Source of the DNA: Microplitis mediator
Lineage: Eukaryota > Arthropoda > Insecta > Hymenoptera > Braconidae
DNA: 64,000 nt
Assembly: GCF_029852145.1 (NCBI RefSeq)
Contig: NC_079979.1
Location: forward strand, 2,900,501 to 2,964,500
Direction of reading: 5' to 3'
The notes beneath the pieces were generated by a model that was not told where the DNA came from, ran no database searches, and was given only the letters and a program-made list of their open reading frames with translations. This document shows, piece by piece, positions 39,301 to 51,300 of this stretch. Within the stretch, counting starts at the first letter, position 1. Every line of letters begins with the position of its first letter. The translations under genes and the position numbers were made by a program.

Positions 39301-42300
39301 ATTTTATTGATTATCGAAAACACGTGGTGTCACTTGAAATAATCTGAACGCAAGAAGAATGGCGTCGGTCTTCTCGACATGAGGTGGGAAATTCATACGC
39401 GCATGCGTCGCACTGCGCAAGTCAAGTTTTAATTGCTAGACACTAGGCCCCAGTAGGTGCTGCCTCTATTTGCCGGAAGTGCAACTACATTCAAATTTGA
39501 ATGTAGTTGTGATTACGCAACATTCTGCCCACCATCAGCAACAGAGTTGATGATTGATGAGTTTTTGAGTACTTGATCTGTTGGTGAGCATGTCATTGAA
39601 CCAGTTGAGTTATTATTCGTCATCTTCTTGAGATTCTGGTTCAATTGGGAGGAGTGCAATCTTCGTGATTGAACGAGTGAGTGTTGAGTTCACTGTTTTG
39701 AGCGTCGCAACCCTGGTCAATCCATCTTTGCCAGGGTGGAGTGCGATAATACGAGCGAGCGGCCACCTGATTAGTGGAAACCTTTCGTCGGTGAGTAATA
39801 CAAGTGACCCAACTTGAATTTGATGAGTTGGACGTTGCCACTTGGTGATTGCCAGTTGTCTTTGCAGATAACTTGTAGACCAATGATTCCCGAACTGTTG
39901 AACACGTTGTTGTAGAAATTGCCATCTAGACGATCGAGAACTATTTGTATCGATGAGTGCTGGTTCAGGAATCATGTTGAGTGCTCGTCAAATTAAGAAG
40001 TGACCAGGAGTGGGTGCATCAGTGTCATCTGGATCTTCCGTAAGTGGCTCCAATGGTCTTGAATTTAAGATAGCTTCAATTTGCGTAAGAAGAGTCGTAA
40101 ATTCTTCAAATGTAAATGAAGACTCTCCCACTGATCAAGTAAGATGATGTTTGAGTGATTTTACAGCAGCTTCCCACTTTCCACCCATGTGTGGAGCTGC
40201 TGGTGGATTGAAATGCCAAGCAATACTGTTCACAGTGATGTGATCCAGTGTTTCTCTTGACTCTTGAGTTCATTGAGTGAACAGACGGTTGAGATCAGTT
40301 TCAGCGCCCTTGAACGTCGTTCCGCAATCGCTGTAGAGTGCTGTGCAGATGCCTCGTCGGCTGATAAATCTGCGGAGTGCTGCGATGAACCCACTAGAGC
40401 TGTAGTCGCTGACTACCTCTAGATGTACTGCTGATGTAGAAAGGCAGACAAAAACACAAATCCAGCCTTTGTATGTTTTTGCTCCTCTGTGTCTCCAATT
40501 TTTGAGTGTTATTGGACCAGCATAGTCAACTCCAGTGTGAGTGAATGCAGGTGATGGAGTGACTCGTGATACTGGTAGCTGACCCATGAGTTGTTGAGCT
40601 CTATCAGCACGATGTCGTGCGCATTTTATACATTTGAGTATAATTGAGCGTACTAGTTGTCTACCGCCAATGATCCAATACTTTTGTCGTATGAATGCAA
40701 GAGTAAGTTGAGTATCACCATGCATGGTACGCTGATGAGCATCAGAGATGATAAGTTTAGTGAGTGCCACATTCCGTGGTAGAATAGCAGGATGCTTACT
40801 TTGGTCTTGATTTGGATAATTTTCCAACCGTCCACCTACTCGAATGATGCCGTCGGTGTCAATGAATGCAACCAATCGAGCAAATGGATGACTATTAGGC
40901 CATGGTGCGTGTTTGGAGTGCATGTTAATCTCGTTTGAAAAATGAATGGGTTGAGTTTCTTTGATACAGAAGTTGAGTGCAGAAATTACTTCGTCAGAAG
41001 TAATTGGAGTCTTGAGTGATGAGTTTGGTGATTTCTTGATCATGTCACGGAGTCTAAAGCAGATTGCAGTAGCTCGTGACATGCGTAGGAGTGGTATTGG
41101 CCGTTCTATAATAGGCCAATTTGATTTCAGTGATGAGTTTGATGAGAATAGGACCAGTCCAGGCCGTTCTTCTGCTTGAGCTCCTGTATCATCGATTGAT
41201 GGACATTTAGGCCAGGACGATGAACTCTTGAGCAACCATGGTGGGCCAGTCCACCATAGTTGATGATCACGGAGTTGAGTAGGTGTCAACCCTCGTGTTG
41301 CGCAGTCTGCTGGATTTTGTGTGCCCGGAATGAAATTCCAGTGGCCATCTGGAAGTAGATCTTGGATATGTGACACCCTATTCCGAACAAACTCCTTCCA
41401 GCGAGCCGGATGAGATTTAATCCACGTGAGAGTGATTGTTGAGTCCGTCCACAAGTATGTTGGCGATTGAGTAAGATTTAGAGTGCTCTGGCAGTGTTTT
41501 ATGAGTTTTGCCAACATGTGAGCTGCGGTGAGTTCTAACCTTGGTATCGTTAGTCGTTTTAACGGAGCTGCCTTGGTTTTAGAGCAGAGCAGCGTAACTC
41601 TGACTCCATGAGCAGGTGTGTGGACTTTGATGAACACGGCAGCTGCCATTGCCAATTGAGAGGCGTCCGAGAATCCATGGATTTCGGTGGTTGAGCACGT
41701 GGATGAGTGGATCCATCTTGGAATTTGAATTTCAGAGATAAGTTTGAGTTCATTTTTGAAGTTTCTCCATTTATACTGGTGATTGGCTGCCAATGGAGTG
41801 TCCCAGCTGAGCTTTTTGAGCCAAAGCTCCTGCATGAATATCTTGGCTCGAATGATGAGTGGTGCGAGAAATCCAAGAGGATCAAAGATTTGAGCAATCT
41901 CTGATAGAATGATCCTTTTTGTAAATTTTTGAGTTGAGAATGGTGGTGAGTACGTGAAATAAAACTGATTTGAGTGTGAGGACCAGTACATGCCCAGAAT
42001 CTTGGTGCTGGAGTCTGAATCCTCGAATTTGTGATTCTTGATCGCTTCCACATGATAGAGTTGTTGTAATTTTGGATGATTGCTTGCCCATTTAGCAAGA
42101 GGGAATCCGCCCGCCTTGCAGAGTGCTTCAAGTTTATCAGCAACTTGTTGTAATGAGTTCAAGTCATCAGCTCCACCAAAGATATCGTCAACGTATCTTC
42201 CGTGAGTGAGTGAAACGATTGCAAGAGAAAATCGATGTCCTTCGTCTTCAACCAATTGAAGTAGAGCACGAACGGCCAAATATGGAGCTGGTCCCGTAGG

Positions 42301-45300
42301 TGACCGTGGTGAGTTTATATGGAGTGATTTGGCCTTGTTGGTTGAACCAGAGTATTTGTTGAAGTGATTGATCACGTTCGTCGACCAAAATCTGTCTAAA
42401 CATCTTCGTGATATCTGTTATGAAGATGTACTTATGAGTGCGAACTTATATGAGTACGTCAAAGATGTCTAGTTGCAGTTTCGGACCGGTGTGAAGCACA
42501 TCGTTGAATGAAAGTCCTGAGCTGGTGGTTTTTGAGTGAGTGCGTTTAAGTTTAAGTGAATTTACCAAGGAATCTGAAACAAACGATGATTCAGAACCTG
42601 GATCCAGCAATAAGCGTAATGGATGAGTACTTAACTTAGTGATCAAGTCCACTAGGCAAGTTGCGAGTAAGATTGCTGGGCGATGAGTGCGAGTAAGATG
42701 AGTGCCAGACGTGTTGAGTGCAATTGAGTTCAGTTGAGCGTCGCTCGAGTCGTCATGTAGAAGCAGACGTCTTTATTAAGTACTTTTAGCGGCTGAGCTA
42801 GATGTTTTTTGAGTGCTTTTGAGTCCTAGGTGTATCATGGTGTGGTGTTTTTGTTGACACACCTTACACAGGAATGGCGAGTTGCAAGCATCCGGTAGAT
42901 GATGCCCCAAACAATTCTCGCAAAGCCGCTTGTCAACAACGACTTGAGTGCGTTGAGCATTAGTGAGTCCCAAGAATTGAGTGCATCTCACAATAAAGTG
43001 ATCTCCTTTGCACAAATCATAGGGATATTGTGCAGGAGGGAATACCTTCTTGGGAGGCTTCTTGAGTGCAGCAGATGAGTTCGTGGCTGGAGATTTAGTG
43101 TCCGATGAGTGCGAGTTGGAAACAGCAGCAGCAGAGTATGACGCTGGTTTACCAGATGAGCGTGGTGGTTTTGATGCCTGTTCCACCCGTTCTTGAGCAC
43201 GAGCACGACTGACTAAAAAGTCATTGAGCGATTTGAGTGATGGGTATTCAGTGGAAGCACCCATTTTGTTCTCCTAGAGCTCTCTGTTGTGTGAGTCCAG
43301 TTTAGATATGATCAACTGCGTAAGCAGCGGATTCATATCCGAGTTCAGTTGTACTCCGAGTGCGTTGAGTGCGTTGATTACCTCTGAAACTGTGTTCAGA
43401 AGGTAATTGAGCTGCTCAGATGAGCGTGAAGTGAACGCATGCATGTTCAGGAGCTTGTCCAATTGAGCACCGATGAGTAGGCGAGGGTTGTTGTACCTCT
43501 CCTTGAGCTGGTTTCACGCAGGTACAAATTAGTCGTCGCACATTTGTACGCTGGCGAGGCAGAGTGCGGCTTATCCTCGCAGACAGCTCTTCAGGTACTG
43601 AAGACGTTGAACTGGAGCAAGTTCTTGAGCATTGATCACCATTGAGGTGAATGAGTCCCTCAATTCAGGCCAGTTCTCGTAACGCCCATCGAACTTGGGA
43701 ATTGCGAGTGCTGGCAGATGAATTGGAGCCCGGGTCGAGTGTATTACAGCTGGAACAGCAGATGGAACTGGTATTGAGTTAATGAGTGCGATGAGTCTTC
43801 CCTTAGCGTTAATATACGATCGGTACACCAAATCGTATACTCCGTCCTTGACGTATGAGCTCTCCAAGAATTCCTTGGTGTACGTGAGTTCTAGTGAGTC
43901 GTGAGTGAGGTTGAACTGGTGCCATTCACCCTCGAGTAACTCAAGTCGAGACTTGAGCTGAGCTAAGCCGTCGGCAACGGTGAGTGTAGCCGCCAGAGCT
44001 TCCCAGTCTGAGAATGCTCGGAGGCGTGAGTGCTGGCTGATGACTTTCAGCTCGAGTGCTGGAGAAATCACTGATTTCCTTGAAGTGCACTTGAGTTACT
44101 GCTTAGACTGGTCTCCGTCGCCGGGATTCACAGTCTCGGTGGCGCTGGAGTCGCTGAGCACTTGAGTGTCGTCGACGTTGATCGCTGGATTGAGGTGTGG
44201 GTCCGTGGGGGTACCTTCAGGAACCTCTGAGTGCTGCAGATCCTTTGGAAAACCCTTCTTCTTCTCATCATCCGCCATAGTGAGCTCCTTGACTTATGAA
44301 TGGGGTTATATGAGTACAGCTGCCCACTGATGATGATACCGACACAACCAACCAACCATCCGGCTCGAAGGACCATAAAATGTTGTAATAATAATTAAAT
44401 AAAGACATGCCAGGACTGATTGGTGGTAGGGATGTTTGAAAAATACGCATATTGAAAAATATAACAATATTTTTATTTGCCACAGCACAAAATATCACTG
44501 GGTTACAAAATAAATCGTTGATTTATTCATCAATACTGTTAAATGTCTGAGCTTATGAATACGTAAATGATTGAATATAAATTATTAAATTGAGCTCGAA
44601 TAAATGAACGAATTAAAATAATTGAGTTGAGTTTAATTGAACACTGAGTTGATCGCAAAAATGTCAGAATGAAAAGTAACATGAAATCAGAGGTTACCGA
44701 GCGAAGTTCATTATTGTACACAATAATTACTATTTTTAATAGCACTGAATGCATAACTAATTTAGTTATTGAGTTTTAATAATAATGATCACTTCACTGA
44801 ATTGAATTTAATGAGCTCATAATAAATTACACTGATTTTAATTTATTTCTTGAACACGTGGTAGCATGATAGCAGAGACTACCAAGCGAAACATAACTTT
44901 AATTTAAGTTAGAAATTGAGCATAATGATAATTAAATAAATAATAAAACTGAATCTTTTTTATAGAGAGTTATGAACCCTTAACGTAATTAATGAATTAC
45001 TTTTATTTACTCACTCGAGATGAGTGCAAATTTAATTGATTATGGAAAACACGTCGTGTCACTTGAAACAATCTGAACGCAAGAAGAATGGCGTCGGTCT
45101 TCTCGACACGAGTCAGGAAATTTATACGCGCATGCGTCGCACTGCGCAAGTCAAGTTTTAATTGCTAGACACTAGGCCCCAGTAGGTGCTGCCTCTATTT
45201 GCCGGAAGTTCAACTACATTCAAATTTGAATGTAGTTGTGATTACGCAACACCTGTAATATACTTAACGTAATAACCACGGATACTAATATCTCATTCAC

Positions 45301-48300
45301 TAATAACCTGCCCGCCCTTATCATCAGGTTATGGGCCCAGAATACGCGGGTATCCCATTGTAAAGATCAGAGTGGTTATTAATTAAATTAAGTAATTAAT
45401 AAGAAGCACGTGAAAAACGCGCGGAAAGCATCGAGAAGTTTCGATAGCGTGCAGTTGCGTGGAGTTCGTCATTGTGAGAAACTAGGCGTAAGAGCTCGAA
45501 CAATTTCGGCGGGAAAACCGTTGCGTGCTGTGACTAGCGTAAAAGTTGATAGTGTCGATTTGTGGTTGTTAGGTGATCTTTGAAAAATGGCTTTTTCAAT
45601 TTAAATAGATCCCCTTACCAGAGAGAATTACCGGTCGTGGAAGACACAGATGAAGGTTATTCTCATGAGTCATGAAACGTGGGAATATGTTGTTGGTGAA
45701 AAAACCAAATTCGGATCAGGAACAGAAGATATCGCAGCGTGGGTCAAAAAAGACCGAAAGGCGATGGCGGATCTTTTGATAGCATTGAGGACAGACGAGG
45801 CAGCAGCGTACGATAACTTGAAGACGTCGAAGGAAATCTGGGATAAGATCAAGGCGACGTATGAATCTGGGGGACCGGCGCGAAAAGCGTATTTTCTGAA
45901 AAAGCTGACTTTGTCAAAGATGACAGAGGGGGATGATGTGAGGAAACACATCACCGAGTTCATAGAGACAGTGAATAGACTGCGAGAGGTCAAGCTGGAG
46001 ATAGCCAATGAGATGTTGGTGATCTTGTTGTTAAACAGCTTACCAGAAAGTTACACAGTGTTCAAGACATCGATAGAAACACAGAAGGAGTTACCATCAC
46101 TGGACAAACTCAGGGTCAGAATTCTGGAATACCAGGAGGGACATGCAGAACAGCATGTCGAGCAAGCACAAGGAGCAATGTATTCGAGGCAAAATCAGAG
46201 GAGACAACGTGGACAAAATGGCCGACAGTCAAAAGCGTCGAGTTCTCGGGACGAGAATTTTCGGCGGGAAGTCGAATGTTTCAAGTGTCATAAGAGAGGG
46301 CACATCGCAAAGAACTGCCCAGAAAGAAACAAAAGAGAATACAATAGTGCTAGAAACATAAATGAGTCATCGTTAAGTACCAGTGAACAAGCTATGTACA
46401 GTAGTAGTGGTAACGCGTGTTGGTGTATAGACAGTGGTGCGACCAGTCATTTGTGTAACAGTAAAAATAAGTTTAGTGAGTTTAAGCCTAAACATGCAGA
46501 GTTGAGCCTGGCAACTGCTGAAAACACTAACATATTGGGAACAGGCAACGTTTCGGTGAAAGTGTCAACGGGTAAAAGACAATTGGACGTCGGACTTAGG
46601 AACGTATCATACGTACCAGATTTGAGAACAAATCTATTCTCGGTGGCACGGGCCACAGACTTTGGACATACAGTGACCTGCAGGAAAACTGAGATGGTAG
46701 TGGTAAATAAAAATAATGATGTAATCATGCGCGCGCAGAGACGCGGAAATTTGTACTTTATCAAAGACATCAAAGAGAGTGTTAACAGTGCCGTAACTAG
46801 TGAAAATCTAGAGATAGATAAGTGGCATGAAAAGTTGGTGCATGTAAATGAGCGAGACCTGAAGCTCATGGCCAAAAATAAATTGGTGTATGGCTTGGAA
46901 ATAAGCGATAGTGAAAAGTTATCAGAGTGTGAGGTGTGTATACAAGAAAAATAGACCAGATTACCTTTTCCCAAGACCAGTAAACAAAGAACTCAGAAGT
47001 TATTAGAAATAGTGCATTCAGATCTATGCGGACCAATGCGACATTCATCTAACTCAGGGAAGAGATATTTCGTCACCTTCATTGATGACAAGTCAAGATG
47101 GTGTCAAATATACTTGATGAAAAATAAATCTGTAGTCCTGGAGAAGTTCAAGGAATACAAAAACGAGGTAGAAAACCAGACCGGGGAAAGGATAAAGGCG
47201 TTACAATCAGACAACGGAACGGAATATTGTAACGGGAAATTCAACGAATATCTACGGAAAAATGGAATTCGGAGAAGATTGACTGCACCTCACACGCCCC
47301 AACAGAACGGCATTGCAGAGAGAAAAAACAGAACACTGATAGAGATGGTACGATGTATGATGCGGCAGGCAGGGGCACCCCCTTACCTGTGGGCCGAGGC
47401 GTTAAGCAACGCAAACTATACCAGAAATAGATGTCCGACCAGTGCGTTAAACGGAGAAATACCGTCTTGTGTGTGGTGGGGAAAACCCCTCACAGTGAAA
47501 CACATGCAAGTGTTTGGAACAAAGGCTTTCGTCTTGGATAAGACGCAAAAGCGCGGAAAACTATACTCCAGGTCAGTACCAGGGGTGTTTTTAGGATATG
47601 CACTTGCCTCGAAGGCATATCGTGTCTATTTTCCGTGAAATAGATCAGTGGAAATTACACGGGATGTGAAGTTTGTCGACCAGATTGGTTTTAATGGCGA
47701 ATATAAGGAAATATTTGAAAACGAGAGAAACGCTGAGGTAATAGAGGAGCAGTGCGAAGAACAGTGTGATGAGCAGTGTGAAGAACTCGAGATGCCGAGC
47801 GAAGAGCCGGAGAAGCCCGAACCAGAAACGAAACTAGAAAGACCCCAGAGAAAGAGAGGGGCAACAAAGCCTTGGGAAGGCGTAGAGTTACCCAGCAAAA
47901 GAGGCCGGGGACGACCGATGTACATTCGGACAAGATCGGAAGGAAGACCGCAGAAAGTATACATCACAGTACCAGACGAACAGAGTGGGGATGACCACGA
48001 AGCTGCTACCGAAGGAGAGAATGAAGGAATAGAAGATGATGCGATGGAAGAAGATGTTTTCGCATATCTGACAGTGACAGAAAATCCGACTACATGGAAA
48101 CAAGTGAGCAAGACAGAAAATGCGGACTCGTGGAAGATAGCATTAGAAGAAGAGATGCTAGCCCAGATAAAGAACAAGACATGGGAAATCGAAAAGAGAC
48201 CCAGGAATAGAAAAGTAATCGGAAGTCGCTATGTATTTTGCACTTTGTCTGATGGCAAAAGAAAGGTAAGATTAGTAGCAAAAGGGTGTTCTCAGAGTAG

Positions 48301-51300
48301 TGTCACCAGTAGTGAGGTCAACGTCGGTGAGGATCATGGCAGCGATAGCAGCGGAATACAATTTAAAAATTCACCAGATGGACATAGTTACTGCGTATTT
48401 AAACGGTGAATTGCGCGAAAGTGTATGCATGGAAGTGCCCGAGTGTATGCATGAGATGATCGAAAAGATAAGTGCGGGTGAGCCCATCGGTTTAGGCGGG
48501 AAAATGAAACGCAACGGGAAAATAATAGAAACCGTAACGCGCTGGAGAGAGGGCTTGAAAGCGGGAAGTGACAGTATATGTGCTCTGAAAAAGTCGTTGT
48601 ATGGGTTGCGCCAAGCCGGGGTTGAGTGGCATCGAAAATTAGTAGATAGAATAAATGTATTAGGTTTTAATGCAGTACCACAAGACAAATGTCTGCTTGT
48701 GAACCGGAAAGGTGAATGTATGATGTATATAGCAATATACGTAGATGATATCTTATTAGCTAGTGACAACGATGCCTGGATAGGTGAAATAAAGAAAGCG
48801 TTGTCAAAGTCATTCGAGACTCAAGATCTTGGACCAGTTAAAAATTGTATAGGTATCGAGTTTGAGCGGGACGAAAAGTCACGTGTGTTCTTGAGACAAA
48901 GACAGTATACCAGGGCCGTATTTAAACGTTTTGGGATGGATGAGTGTAAACCGATAGACACACCCATTAAGGCTAAAAGTAATTTAGTAAAACCAGAACG
49001 TGCGAGTGAATCAGAAATGAATAAATATCCGTACCAGAGTTTAATCGGAGCGTTGTTGTGTCTTGCGATAACTACTAGGCCAGATATAATGTACGCGGTA
49101 AATTATTTAAGTCAATTCAATACCAATTACAATGTCGAGCATTGGAAAGCCGCGAAAAGGGTTTTGAGGTATTTGAAGGGTACGATAGATTACGGGTTGA
49201 GATTTGAGCAAACCGGGCTAGCTCTAATTGCTGTTGTAGATGCTAACTGGGGAGGGGACTCAACGGATCGTAAGTCGTATACGGGGTATGGATTTATTCT
49301 GGCGGGATCTGTAATTAGTTGGGAAGCGCGTAAACAAAAGACGGTGGCGCTCTCAAGTACAGAGGCAGAGTATATGGCGGTAGCGGAGGCTACTAAAGAG
49401 GCCCTATACTTGAAAGGCCTGTTGGTTAGTTTAGGTTGACAGGATGAATCAGAGACTGTAACGATACTGAATGATAATCAGAGCGCAATCAGTATGATCA
49501 CAAACGATGTATATCACCAGCGTAGTAAGCATATAGATGTAAGACATCATTTTGTGAGGAATGTTTGTAAGGAAGGAGTATGCGTGTGGTTTGATAGATG
49601 TAAAATATCTGTGTATAGAAAGAATGCCAGCAGATATGTTTACAAAAGGTTTGAGTGGTATTAAACACAGAAAATGTGTGAGCAATATAGTTATTGTAAA
49701 TTAGTGTGTGTGAGCTTGGATTAGTATGCACGCACTATATACCTTGAGAGAGGGTGTTGAGGGGCAAGGTTCATAGTGCTAGTATGTTCCAGAAGTTACC
49801 AGAATGTATTAGCTATACTAATGACCATTGCCAATCTATATATAGTGGTTAGTTCTTACCAGTACACCATCCTAAACGGACGTGTATCTTGTATCTATAT
49901 ACATTGTAATATACCTGTAATATACTTAACGTAATAACCACGGATACTAATATCTCATTTATTAATAACCAGCCCGTCCTTATCATCACTGTTTTAAGAT
50001 CCGAAAATATGAAAATGTGGGTAGTATATTGACTAAAAAAATGTTTTCACAGAGAATTACAGAGAAAGAAGTAGTGAAATTTTTTCCCCAGTAAATAAAT
50101 ATTTACAAAACGAAAAGTGATTATTAATGAGTGAAATTGCGATAATCCTAGAAATTGTTCATTTTCCATAGCTTGATATCATAACCTTTTTTGTGGGACA
50201 TAACTTTTCCCACAAAATATAAAATTAGGCAATCATTTTAAACCCGTAAGAAGTACATTAATACAGAAAAAAATAAAATTTTATTATTGAAATTGCAACG
50301 ATCTTAAGAATTATCAATCATACATGAATCGGTATAAGAACCTTTTATGTTAAGAATTAAATTTCCGATCAAATTACGGCTAGAAAGAAATTCTTTGATC
50401 ATTTTGAACTTTAACTCACTTTGAGGAGCCTGAGAAATCGACTCAACAATTTTTCCCTTCACTCAGATTTTTTTTATACCACAATGAACAATATTTTCAG
50501 TATTAAAAAAAACAATTTTTGAAAAAGCGGATTTTCGGTCTACCCTAATGTGCAGCTTAGGAAGTTTAAAGAAGTTGATAGCGTATCGCTCTTTTAGAAA
50601 TAACGTCATTCAAAGAAATTAGATTGTATGTTTTACATTCAAAGAGCTTTGGATGCTGACTAACTTACTTGGTATGCATTGATCATTAGATTGTAGATGA
50701 TTTTCTTTGCATTGACATTTACTGTCTATACAAACGGCATTATCAGTTGCACACTTTTCGTTTCTCCAACAAAACCCTCGAAGTAAAGGAACACAGACAT
50801 TGTTTTTTTCGATATTATTCACTCTACAAATGCATTTTTTTCCTGTAGAACATCTAGCATGCATTATCACGCCACATCCTTCATCATCGACACAAGAAGC
50901 TCCCAATTCCATTTGATGTCCTACGTTTTGATTGCAAGTTGTTAATATCTCGGGCAATAATATCAGATTCGACAAGTTAATAATAGTCACTTACTTGGTA
51001 TGCATTGATTATCAACTTGCATGTAAATTTCTTTGCATTGACATTGATTTTTAATGCAAACCGTATTGTTGGTTGCACATTTTTCATCTTTCCAACAAAA
51101 TGCTCCTATTGACGGTGCGCAACTTGTTTTATTTATTTTTATATTATCTGCTCTACAAACGCATTTTTTTTCTGTTGAACATTTTGCATGCAATATTTCA
51201 CTACAATCATTGTCACTCGCACACAAGTCTTCCAATTTTGCTATATTTTGAATAAAATAAATCAACTTGAATTGAGTTAAAATGTTACAATTGATAAGAA

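Larger units (their letters stand above)
38483..45251 (-). mobile_element. BEL/Pao LTR retrotransposon nested in the Copia 5' LTR
   Basis: Two LTRs in direct orientation (38483-39522 and 44381-45251), each TG...CA, bound a minus-strand internal region. The target duplication CCTGT is at 38478-38482 and 45252-45256. A tRNA-Tyr primer site and BEL-type gag, protease, RT, RNase H and integrase are present but interrupted. The segment between protease and the RT palm is missing, so the element is an internally deleted, non-autonomous copy. It must be younger than the Copia it interrupts. Confidence 0.94.
38319..49988 (+). mobile_element. Ty1/Copia retrotransposon, 5' LTR split by a BEL element
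   Basis: Complete element apart from decay, inserted in the large intron of the EB-like gene. Its target duplication CTGTT is perfect (38314-38318 and 49989-49993). The 234-bp LTR starts TGTTGAGGGGC and ends TATCATCA. The 5' LTR is interrupted after base 164 by a whole BEL element (38483-45251 plus a 5-bp duplication). The internal region holds a primer site, gag-pol and a polypurine tract. Gag-pol carries several stops and frameshifts, so the copy is not autonomous. Confidence 0.93.

Noticed and set aside
40961..41179. Plus-strand ORFs opposite BEL pol
   Set aside because: Antisense shadows; the minus-strand frames contain the known domains.
45670..48769. Long minus-strand ORFs opposite Copia gag-pol
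   Set aside because: Antisense shadows of the well-supported plus-strand polyprotein.
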